A stretch of DNA of 23,759 nt, from NCBI GenBank assembly GCA_027577415.1, contig JANBQS010000269.1:1-23759 (forward strand), given 5' to 3'. Shown here piece after piece: positions 15,949-23,759 of this stretch; position 1 is the stretch's first letter; each line of letters starts with the position of its first letter. Made by a program: the position numbers and the translations under genes. The notes beneath the pieces are model-generated. The model saw nothing but the letters and a program-made list of their open reading frames with translations. It searched no databases and was not told the origin of the DNA. Source of the stretch: Coemansia sp. RSA 922 (lineage: Eukaryota > Kickxellomycota > Kickxellomycetes > Kickxellales > Kickxellaceae).

Positions 15949-16553
15949 CCAAATGCAAGTATTGTTCAGTTGAGAGCTACTTGAAGAAATCATCGCAATG
16001 CATTGCCAACATACATGCCAAAAATACTCGCAAGCATTCTATACCTACCCACCAGCTTGTCCTAGCATTAATTTTTCTTGGTACAGACAACGCTCGTGCA
16101 TGTCTAAATATAAAAAATTTTGCCATCCAGATATTTGGAGCTCTATATTTGAAAAAAGAAATTAGCCAGGCGAGCTTTTGAATTGTGTCAGCCGACAACT
16201 TGCTGCACTTGAGTATCTGCGCAGATATTGCCCAGTGAGCCCAAAATAAGTGCACTGGTGCTCGTGCAAGGTATGCATATCCTATTTTTAGGATGGGCTA
16301 TGAACATGCCAGCCTTCGTAAATATATCCTTGATTCACACATTGGAATCGTCTGTTTTATTTGTCAGGAGTGCTGATGTGACCGATATACAGGTTATCAG
16401 ACATCCTCATTCTAATGTATATTCATCACCGGCTTGATCGACGTGATTAAACCGATCGGAGATCAAACAACAATGCCCTAAACGAGAAAGCTGGCGACAT
16501 TCCACATTCGCTCTCTCTTTTTACTCAACTTTATTTAGTCTTCTATTTTCAAA
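15949..16553. other. Intergenic region between the protease and LIN1-like genes
   Basis: About 0.6 kb of divergent upstream sequence. It contains the distal protease promoter, a perfect 6-bp hairpin (ATCCTA-TTTT-TAGGAT, 16279-16294) and a pyrimidine-rich LIN1 leader (16505-16550). A 92-codon minus-strand frame at 15977-16255 has no domain or family resemblance. No tRNA or other RNA gene was recognised. Confidence 0.5.
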
Positions 16554-17720
16554 ATGACAAAGGAATCGGCTGGGAAACGAGTTCGCTTTGCCGAGGGCAG
16601 CCGTAGTGCTATAAATGACCTCAATTTAGGGAATAGCTACCACTCGAGTGCCGATGAATACGACAGTGACGCGAATGCCGAATTAGAAGCAGACATTACC
16701 TCCAGTCGTCGGCGAGGACGTCGAATCAATATTGACGGCTATGGCAGCGACGCCAGTGACCAAGATGAAGTACGCGATTTAAGCGACTACAGTGATAACC
16801 AAGATGAAGTCGATGAGCAAGGCGATGACTCTGCAGAAACAAGACGAGACATGGACGAAGACGATATGTTTGCTGATGAGGCGGGGTCGAGTGAGAAACA
16901 TTCAGAGAAGAAGCGCAAGCGGTTCCTAGATATAGACGATATAGAAGGACAGGAAATGAGTTCGGCATCGCGTACCGAGGACGCTGATTTAGATATTTCT
17001 GGATATAGGGGCAAGCAGCCAGATACGACCGAGTACGATAGCGAGATGGATCGTGGGCGGGTTAAAATCGAGGCTTTCAATATGAAAGAGGATTTTGAAG
17101 AGGGCAAGTTTGATTCCAGTGGGAACTTTGTATGGAATAAGCAAGACCCACATGCCTACCAAGATGACTGGCTCAATGACGTATCTCAGACCGCCATTGC
17201 GCAAGCCCGCGAATCCAAGGCTAAACGAGACAACAGTTCGCTCGGGACAGACAACGACGAAATACGTTGGGAATCTGCATCTGATGGGGATATTATTGTG
17301 GAGATACTCAATACTCTGCGCCCACGCGAAACAGTACTAACTGCTTTGGCTAGGATCGGTGGGCCTAAGCAAAAGTCTAAAAACAAGTGGGCTAACAAAA
17401 AGGGCGGCAAGCAAAAGGGCTCTGCCGTTGCAGAAGATGGGTTAGAGGGCGGAAAGGAGGCCGAGCGTAAGCGCGCTATCGAGCATCTCACGGTATTAGC
17501 TGACCAGGCTATGGTCAGAGGGATGGTAAACATCTATGAGGATACTTATGAGCAGCTAGTGCGTCAAATGCGCGTGGCAGGTCGTATCCCTGATGACTGG
17601 ATCGTCGGTACACCGCTTCAATCATCCATGGAATCGACCGGTGCCAACATACCGGACAACACTAGAGTCGATTTGGTCGAGGTGGCTGATGAACTGCTGG
17701 ACGAACTGGACAAGCTATAG
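16554..17720 (+). CDS. LIN1/CD2BP2-like U5 snRNP factor lacking the GYF domain
   Basis: The family (yeast Lin1, human CD2BP2/U5-52K) associates with the U5 snRNP in tri-snRNP assembly in the nucleus. The 388-residue product begins with an RVRF motif (9-12, in KRVRFAEG), equivalent to the KVTF site through which CD2BP2 can bind protein phosphatase 1. Then come a long acidic, Ser/Asp-rich region, the family marks DDIEGQE and FNMKEDFEEGKFDSSGNFVWN (about 175-195), DDWLND, the helix LRPRETVLTALARIGG, and HLTVLADQAMVRGMVNIYEDTYEQL. The C-terminus ends at DELLDELDKL. Relatives carry a GYF domain of about 60 residues next, but here a TAG follows and the Med12 stop lies only 99 bp further. No frame in that gap encodes GYF residues. 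Family membership is secure; function without GYF is open. Confidence 0.9.
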   Translation: MTKESAGKRVRFAEGSRSAINDLNLGNSYHSSADEYDSDANAELEADITSSRRRGRRINIDGYGSDASDQDEVRDLSDYSDNQDEVDEQGDDSAETRRDMDEDDMFADEAGSSEKHSEKKRKRFLDIDDIEGQEMSSASRTEDADLDISGYRGKQPDTTEYDSEMDRGRVKIEAFNMKEDFEEGKFDSSGNFVWNKQDPHAYQDDWLNDVSQTAIAQARESKAKRDNSSLGTDNDEIRWESASDGDIIVEILNTLRPRETVLTALARIGGPKQKSKNKWANKKGGKQKGSAVAEDGLEGGKEAERKRAIEHLTVLADQAMVRGMVNIYEDTYEQLVRQMRVAGRIPDDWIVGTPLQSSMESTGANIPDNTRVDLVEVADELLDELDKL

Positions 17721-17819
17721 ATGCATACCACTAGGCGATAGCTCAAATTGCACAACACACAGATTTTTTTTGTTTGTATTAAAAAAAAAGTTTCTATCAA
17801 TGTAAAAATAACCCGGGGT

Positions 17820-20800
17820 CTACAAACTGCTAGGATTAAACGTCGACTCGCACAAGCTACGCCAAACCAGTCTAGACTCCATATCAAGGCGACGACGCTT
17901 GCCACCAAACAGTTGCCAGGGAATAGGCGTTTCAGCCAGCGGGAATATAAACGACGGCTGCATGGGGAAATACGGGTTCTCCAAGTACTGTAGTCGATGA
18001 GGTAAACTAGTATTGCGGTTGCCAGCGCCAATACTTGAGGCGCTGTTAGATCGCATTCCCAGTCCGTACCCTGACCCACCGGGTGCTATGGACCGGGTAC
18101 TGCGAGCAATGGTTTCTTGCTGCAATGTCCCGCGCAACGTGAACGGTGTAATGCCCTCGAGCCCCGCATTAGCTATCGCCGAGCTGTTGAGCGAGGCCAG
18201 AGGCACAAACTCCAAGGACTCGATCCATACCCAGGGATTGTCCAAGCCACTGGATACAAGCGGTTGGATATCGCTCGTAGGCACAATTGTGGTGTCAAAG
18301 GGGAACAAACGGCCTAGTACCTCGGTGCACTTTGAGCTCTGTATCGCTGAGCGCAGCAGCGGAGCTGCCAGACGAAGTGATCCCAGGACGAGCTTGCGCA
18401 TGGCGGGTGTGATGCACTCATTGGTGATAGCGGCAAAGTCCAAAAGAAACTGATACAGTTCATCCCTCCCATCACACGCATCGTCGCCATTGTCCGAGGG
18501 CTGGCAGATAGGGGCCAGGCACAGAGTTACTAAAGTTATCAGCCATTCGCTCACTCCAAACTCGTCTGGGAACTGTCGGAACAGATTACACATGGGCAGG
18601 ACGGCCTGGAGTCTCCAGCTAAGCGCTGTACGCAGGCGATACAAATCTAGTTCGGTGTGGGCTGTAGCTTGCGGTGCAAACGCATCGCTATCTGCTTCTT
18701 CAGTATAGGTGGCAGTCGCCAGATTAGTACTAGGACTGGCTGCGCGGTCACACGCCTTGAGCGACAACTGTGCGGCGGCAGTTGGATTGATACGCAAGCA
18801 CATCGCCTGGATTTGACCCAATATACCGCTAGACAGGTCGCGCAGTGCTGCCAACGTACTCCCCGCCACAAAGCTTTTGGTATTGTTGCTGGCGTCGATA
18901 TGTAGAACCAGTCGCTGCACGAGCTGCTGGATAAGCTTGGCCAGCGCGGAACCACGCTCAGCATAGGCGGCAAACAGCATAGCATCGTCCTGTCGAGCGC
19001 CACTGTCGCCGCTTGCATCGTCCAGCTCCATCCCGTTGTAGTCGGCAGCGTTTATGTCAAACAGGCAACCCGAGTCTGCACTGAATGCGCTAACAATCGC
19101 CGCTACGCGCTCATCAAGTCCTGTACCAGAGCCCTGAGATGCCGTTGGTCGCTGCTGAGAAATATCGGCGGATTCGGCGCTTGTGGCAACAGTGTGTAGT
19201 CTGGTCGGACTAAGTGAGAGAAGCGAGCCAACACAGGACTCAATCAGCGTCAACAAAACGCTGGGACTCAATGTGCACAGTGCCTCGGCGAGGCTTGCGC
19301 ATCTCCGACTAGCCAGGCCCTTTGATACTGGAATATCGCCTGAGCCCCAGTTGAACGCTGCATCGAGAACGCAGGTCGACAGATATGCCATAGTGTTGGT
19401 AACAAACTGTACATGCCCACCGTCATGCTCCAAGCCCTGGGCGACACAGCCAATGTCTTGAGCACTGGCTCCAGCTCCCGAGTGGACGTCATCCATAGTA
19501 CCTGCTATAGCCTTGGCTCCAGCGGCAACAGCAAACGCGTCGGTTGTAGCCTCGCTTTCTTGCAACGCGGTAGACGCAAAGAGCAACAAGGAGTTTAGAA
19601 TAGTAGCGATTTTGGATGTCGCTGCTGTTTGACCTCCCTTTGCTGCTGAGCCATACCAGAATCGACGAATGGTGTCGCGCAGTCGATGTGCTACCTCAGC
19701 TGTCGTCATGGCCGAAAACCCACCGGATGCCGGGTCGGCTCCCTCACACAGGGTCATCAGGACTCGGAGTATCGCACGCTTAACGGGCAGCATTATCGCT
19801 GGGTCGTGGATCTGGCCCTCAATGTTCGCCTGGTAGATCTCAAGCATACTGTAGTACGGTCCATGCATGTCGGCTGCTCCCACCGTGCCTTGGCGGGAAT
19901 ACGGTACATGGTCGACAACAGACATGATCCATTGTGACTGGGCTAGTGCCGTTGTTGCGCGCATCAGAGTCGTGGCAAGTCGAGGCGCTCCGAGCCCGCG
20001 CAAACGCCCAGATACCGAGGCATTAGTAAACACCAGCTCGATTGCTTGGATACGGCACAAGCGGTTCCCATCAAGCGTCGCCTGCCAGCATGAGCCAATC
20101 TCCAATAGCTCGTACATTTGCCGCAAATCGCGTGAAACGCTATAGTCGTCAGCTCCGCTGCCATTAGTGCCATTGCTGCCATTGTTGGAATCACCCGCCA
20201 AGGAGCGGCTCTCGCCCTGTTGCTGCGTGGGCATACCTAGTGCACACATGATGCCCGCGAGACACGTGTACTGAGCTAGGTTCTGCTGAGTCGGTTCCTC
20301 GCGACACATTTCAATCAGCCATGGAATAAGGTCGTTGAGACGCAAGCACCCACAGCTCAGTAGGCTGTTGACCCAGATATAGGCCACATGCATACCTGCC
20401 TCGATTTCAGACTCCAGCAGCATAGGCGCAGTCGCAACCGAGTGACCCAAAGACGATGTCGCGGCCGGGGCAGCGAGTACATTCGACGAGTTAGATCGAC
20501 TAAGTGTCCACGATCCTATTGCAGAGGACATTGCCTTGAGGAGCAGAGGCGCAATATAGTCAGGAGACAGGGCCAAGCCGGAACACACGGCAAACCAATG
20601 GACCAACTGAGCGCACATTTCGACAAAACAACGTAACATAGCCTCGTCCTTGGCGCGATCCGAAGCACCCGATGGCGCCAATGGCAAAGTCCGACTAGTA
20701 ACCAATGCAGCCTGTGTAGCATCCACAACGATATGGGCGAGCATAGCCTGTAGCTTTGCCAGCCTAGCTGCCACCCCGCCGGTCGGAGAATTAGGCGTAT

Positions 20801-23759
20801 CGAGTTGCATAGCTGGACTACTAGCAAAGTCGCTGCGTTGTGTGACGCTCTGGGCCCAGCTGGCAATCTTTTGGAAGCACGGCGTAATAGCCCACTCGGC
20901 TTCACTCGATCCGGACGGTTCACGAGTACGCTCACGGATAAGTTGCTGTGCTAGCTGCAGAATATCCTTACTAGCACTGGCTGGTAGAGAGGTATGGCCG
21001 CCGTAGAGCAACGAGCTGACTTGCAAGTTCACACTTTGGTCGTAGTCGCGCTGTGATTGCTCAGCCAGGCAGCGAGCATCGCTATCGAAGCTAGCCCAGT
21101 ACTGTGCTGTGCGGTAGAGCTCAAAGTCAAAGGTCTCTGAGCCGCCTCTCGCCTCTTTACGCTCTTTCTCGATTGCAGCGATAGCCGTCGGCATCTTGCC
21201 CAACTGTTTCCACACCGGAGTATAGCGACGCAACACACGATGGCTTAGCGATAGAACTGAAACTGTGGTGGTATGGTCTAGTACCCACAGGAGAAAGTCC
21301 AGCAGCTGACTGAATAAACCAGACTCGGCCAGTACGCGAACAACGGCTGCTGTCTGTCGCCGGTTGAGAAGAGAAGTACCGGGTCTAGTAATAACACGCC
21401 AATTATCTACTCCGACCTTAACGTCCTTCACTATATAGTCGTAGACAATGGGCAATAGATGCTGGTTTACGACCAAGTCGATAACGTTGCGTGGACTCGT
21501 TTGCAGCAAGAGTATGCACTCTGACGAAAAATCTCGGTTCAACGCCGGTTCGTCGGCAATATGGTCCGATAATGACGCAATCCAGTCCTTTACACAAACG
21601 GTATGCGCCAGTGGCGATTGCAGCTTCGCCTCTGAAAACTGCGCAGCAGTAGGCAGCGTCTGAGCATTGAGCAAATCGGCAACACTGTCAGGAATCCACC
21701 AACGCACAATGTCCAAGTCGATAGTAGGCGGCTTTTCGCTGTTCCTAGCACGAAGCGGCGTTGCACACGTATAGGCCACCAACAAGGGCAACATCTTCGA
21801 TATCTCGCTCCTCAGCAAGGCAAGAGCAGGATCTTCGTCCACCGTTTTAGCTATATCGCCGCTCACCTCGCAGTCGTATAGAAGCATCTTGCGCTGCTCC
21901 TTCAGCTCAACGGAGCTTATTGGTATATGGAGCACGTAGTCTAAATGACGCTGCGATCGAGGTGTGTCAAAGTTCGAGCCAAAGAAATCGCCACGCGCAG
22001 TCAGCAATTGCAAGTACTTTAGCAACGAGAAGCTGCCAACGTCCGATAGTCGCTCGAGTAGAGAGCACACGCGCCATACGCAGGAGTCGCGCTTATTGTC
22101 TCCGCTGGCTGGTAGCGGGAATATATCCAGAAAGCCAACAACTGCGCGCTGCACGTCACTCGGGCTAGAACTCGCTCCAGAGGCAGCAATGGGCTGGCGA
22201 ACAACATAGGTCTTACAGAGTTGGGCGGCTGCTAGCAGGCGGAACTGTGTACTAGCTGGCGATATTTGGTCCTCAACCGCCCAATAGCAGATCAGCCGTA
22301 TTACATGTGCCGCTTCCGCTGAAGAAGAGCCAAAGAGCGCGTCAAACACCTCGCCAATATCTGAATCGGGCGTCAGATTAGCAAGTGCGCGCAACGGAGC
22401 CACCGAACAATTATCCTGTCGAGTGCTAGATAGGATCGAGTCCTTCTTGGCGACCAAGCAGGAAAAGCGCGAGTTACGATACTCGACCTGCTTCAAAAGA
22501 CGACCCAAAACGCCTTGCGTAGAATCGCCATGTACCCGCTTCCCAGCCACGTCCAAAGCTCGCCGATAAGCTGCCCAAGTAGTAGGCTCGACAAAGGCAT
22601 CGGGAAAAGTCGTAAACAGACGAATCAAGTAGCGACAGAGTTGGTCGTGGAATAAGTGTAGCGACGGATACCGTTCAGTTTGCTCAATACGAAACGACAC
22701 GGCGCCGATGAGCTTGCGCAGAGGCGTGCGAGACTTGCCCACATCCATGGTGTAGTCGCGAACTAGGGGCAAAATAAACATGCACTTGTCGACAGGAGTG
22801 TGGCGGAACTGGCCTACCAGCCAACTGACCAAGTGTCTTTGGTCAAGCAGGCCCTGGCTATACTGTTCATGGAGCAGCGACAGGCAAAACGCCCAGTTTC
22901 TGGGCCAATTTGCTGGAGCATTCGCTTGCGGCGTAGTGGTGTTGTTCGACATACTAGGCGTAGCAGCCGTATTACTGGGCGTGTGCACCAAAGGCGCTGC
23001 GCCCTCGCTGTCAGTGGCACCTGTGGGTGCGGCTGCCAAGGTGTGCTCGATAAACTGCGTGAACTGCTTGGACCACTGCACAGTATACTGACTCTCCAAT
23101 GCCTTGAGATTGGCGTGATCTGGCGCGCGTGTCTGCATACCGAACATCTCATAAACACCCGTCAAGCGAATAGCCCAAATGGCTCTCTGCAACGGAACCA
23201 TATGCAACCGCAGAGACTCTAAGAGCCGTTCGCCACGCAGCCCAAAGGGCATCGAGTTGGCCAACACGCTCAGTGGGACGCGGGGGTTACTCAGGCTTCT
23301 GAGCCACTCGTCGCGACGTTCATCGGACTTTACCGCGCGATTAGGCAGTCGTGGTAGGTCACTAGAGGCAATACAACCACGAGCCCATTGGCGTTGCGCT
23401 GTACCTGCTGCGAATGCCTGGAGTTCCTGGAATACTCGAGTATCTTGAAGACGCTCATATACTATGTCGTGACTGGATGCATGCTCGTAGTCGACGCGTG
23501 GGACGTCGACGTAGCCGTACCGGATTGTGCGCTCGCTTAGCTGACTCTCGTTTTGACCGGGCTTGGCTGGGTAAAAGTCAGTGTGCCCAAAGTCATGCGA
23601 GCTGTGGAGCGGGGCCGTGCCGCTAGTGGGTGTGGGCGTGTACTTTCGTAAGGGGAGAATGTCATTGCTTGTACCTCGCCAGGTCATTCGCTGACGCTTA
23701 TTCGTGTGACCACTAGTGGTGCTAGTGCTGCTGCCGCCAGTAGTGGCAGCGCTGTTTAT
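17820..23759 (-). CDS. Mediator subunit 12 (Med12/Srb8), possibly 5' partial
   Basis: Subunit of the Mediator kinase module (Cdk8, cyclin C, Med12, Med13), which links transcription factors to RNA polymerase II and activates the kinase. Counting from the first ATG in the window (23687), the product has 1955 residues. Family marks: YPAKPGQNE (39-47), the Med12 N-terminal domain with DEWLRSLSNPRVPL (126-139) and GLRGERLLE (149-157), then VPLQRAIW, and a LCEWAV-like ICYWAVED at about 465-470. Low-complexity Ser/Gly/Asn and Ala-rich linkers follow. A basic KRRRLD lies about 25 residues from the end. The frame remains open for 24 more Ser/Thr/Gly-rich codons to the right edge, ending with KRQR before that Met, so the true start may lie outside. 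The gene is intronless in the visible part and converges on the LIN1-like gene. Confidence 0.93.
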   Translation of the reverse strand: MNSAATTGGSSTSTTSGHTNKRQRMTWRGTSNDILPLRKYTPTPTSGTAPLHSSHDFGHTDFYPAKPGQNESQLSERTIRYGYVDVPRVDYEHASSHDIVYERLQDTRVFQELQAFAAGTAQRQWARGCIASSDLPRLPNRAVKSDERRDEWLRSLSNPRVPLSVLANSMPFGLRGERLLESLRLHMVPLQRAIWAIRLTGVYEMFGMQTRAPDHANLKALESQYTVQWSKQFTQFIEHTLAAAPTGATDSEGAAPLVHTPSNTAATPSMSNNTTTPQANAPANWPRNWAFCLSLLHEQYSQGLLDQRHLVSWLVGQFRHTPVDKCMFILPLVRDYTMDVGKSRTPLRKLIGAVSFRIEQTERYPSLHLFHDQLCRYLIRLFTTFPDAFVEPTTWAAYRRALDVAGKRVHGDSTQGVLGRLLKQVEYRNSRFSCLVAKKDSILSSTRQDNCSVAPLRALANLTPDSDIGEVFDALFGSSSAEAAHVIRLICYWAVEDQISPASTQFRLLAAAQLCKTYVVRQPIAASGASSSPSDVQRAVVGFLDIFPLPASGDNKRDSCVWRVCSLLERLSDVGSFSLLKYLQLLTARGDFFGSNFDTPRSQRHLDYVLHIPISSVELKEQRKMLLYDCEVSGDIAKTVDEDPALALLRSEISKMLPLLVAYTCATPLRARNSEKPPTIDLDIVRWWIPDSVADLLNAQTLPTAAQFSEAKLQSPLAHTVCVKDWIASLSDHIADEPALNRDFSSECILLLQTSPRNVIDLVVNQHLLPIVYDYIVKDVKVGVDNWRVITRPGTSLLNRRQTAAVVRVLAESGLFSQLLDFLLWVLDHTTTVSVLSLSHRVLRRYTPVWKQLGKMPTAIAAIEKERKEARGGSETFDFELYRTAQYWASFDSDARCLAEQSQRDYDQSVNLQVSSLLYGGHTSLPASASKDILQLAQQLIRERTREPSGSSEAEWAITPCFQKIASWAQSVTQRSDFASSPAMQLDTPNSPTGGVAARLAKLQAMLAHIVVDATQAALVTSRTLPLAPSGASDRAKDEAMLRCFVEMCAQLVHWFAVCSGLALSPDYIAPLLLKAMSSAIGSWTLSRSNSSNVLAAPAATSSLGHSVATAPMLLESEIEAGMHVAYIWVNSLLSCGCLRLNDLIPWLIEMCREEPTQQNLAQYTCLAGIMCALGMPTQQQGESRSLAGDSNNGSNGTNGSGADDYSVSRDLRQMYELLEIGSCWQATLDGNRLCRIQAIELVFTNASVSGRLRGLGAPRLATTLMRATTALAQSQWIMSVVDHVPYSRQGTVGAADMHGPYYSMLEIYQANIEGQIHDPAIMLPVKRAILRVLMTLCEGADPASGGFSAMTTAEVAHRLRDTIRRFWYGSAAKGGQTAATSKIATILNSLLLFASTALQESEATTDAFAVAAGAKAIAGTMDDVHSGAGASAQDIGCVAQGLEHDGGHVQFVTNTMAYLSTCVLDAAFNWGSGDIPVSKGLASRRCASLAEALCTLSPSVLLTLIESCVGSLLSLSPTRLHTVATSAESADISQQRPTASQGSGTGLDERVAAIVSAFSADSGCLFDINAADYNGMELDDASGDSGARQDDAMLFAAYAERGSALAKLIQQLVQRLVLHIDASNNTKSFVAGSTLAALRDLSSGILGQIQAMCLRINPTAAAQLSLKACDRAASPSTNLATATYTEEADSDAFAPQATAHTELDLYRLRTALSWRLQAVLPMCNLFRQFPDEFGVSEWLITLVTLCLAPICQPSDNGDDACDGRDELYQFLLDFAAITNECITPAMRKLVLGSLRLAAPLLRSAIQSSKCTEVLGRLFPFDTTIVPTSDIQPLVSSGLDNPWVWIESLEFVPLASLNSSAIANAGLEGITPFTLRGTLQQETIARSTRSIAPGGSGYGLGMRSNSASSIGAGNRNTSLPHRLQYLENPYFPMQPSFIFPLAETPIPWQLFGGKRRRLDMESRLVWRSLCESTFNPSSL

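Noticed and set aside
15977..16255. 92-codon minus-strand frame upstream of the protease
   Set aside because: Composition is arbitrary, with no domain or signal peptide; it lies in the protease promoter region.
16279..16294. Perfect 6-bp hairpin ATCCTA-TTTT-TAGGAT
   Set aside because: A stem this short is expected by chance in AT-rich spacers, and it sits next to no gene end.
10133..16553. tRNA or other structured RNA genes in the spacers
   Set aside because: Read by eye, I found no paired A-box and B-box motifs at tRNA spacing; a dedicated RNA search was not possible here.

Overview
The window looks like nuclear DNA of an early-diverging fungus. A member of Kickxellomycotina such as Coemansia is my best guess, with moderate confidence. 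The basis is the gene mix: a cobalamin-dependent methylmalonyl-CoA mutase (absent from most Dikarya but known in early-diverging fungi), a chymotrypsin-fold secreted protease, a large diverged F-box family, ABCC transporters and Mediator subunit Med12. Genes are dense and mostly intronless. The three introns found are 76-87 nt long, and one has a perfect TACTAAC branch site. No bacterial, viral or organellar features were seen.

Layout, left to right. (1) 1-3478 holds three nuclear genes for mitochondrial proteins: acyl carrier protein (minus, cut by the left edge), methylmalonyl-CoA mutase (plus, divergent from the ACP gene) and the complex I LYR subunit NDUFA6/B14 (minus). NDUFA6 is a direct binding partner of mitochondrial ACP inside complex I. 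(2) 3603-5708 holds two ubiquitin-system genes that diverge from a 207-bp spacer: a UBE2S-type E2, whose first coding exon is only the ATG, and an FBXO3-type F-box protein with SUKH and ApaG domains. (3) 5771-10105 is a full-length ABCC transporter on the minus strand.

(4) 10106-13623 is the least orderly part. It holds a divergent F-box/LRR-like gene (11099-12799), a 54-codon remnant of a second copy of that gene (10615-10779), and a 204-bp MITE-like element (10781-10984). The remnant ends where the element begins. A 0.8-kb stretch follows with no convincing gene. (5) 13624-15827 carries an inosine/uridine nucleoside hydrolase and a secreted S1 protease, both on the minus strand and both plausible nutrient-scavenging enzymes. 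(6) 16554-17720 is a LIN1/CD2BP2 spliceosome factor that lacks the expected C-terminal GYF domain. It converges on Med12 (minus), whose frame stays open to the right edge.

There is no operon logic here; these are individual eukaryotic genes. The functional links that can be argued are ACP with NDUFA6 (same complex) and UBE2S with FBXO3 (both ubiquitin system, shared divergent promoter). I did not find a clearly new multi-gene system. The most unusual points are the start-codon-only exon, the GYF-less LIN1, the remnant/MITE junction and the ACP/NDUFA6 proximity.
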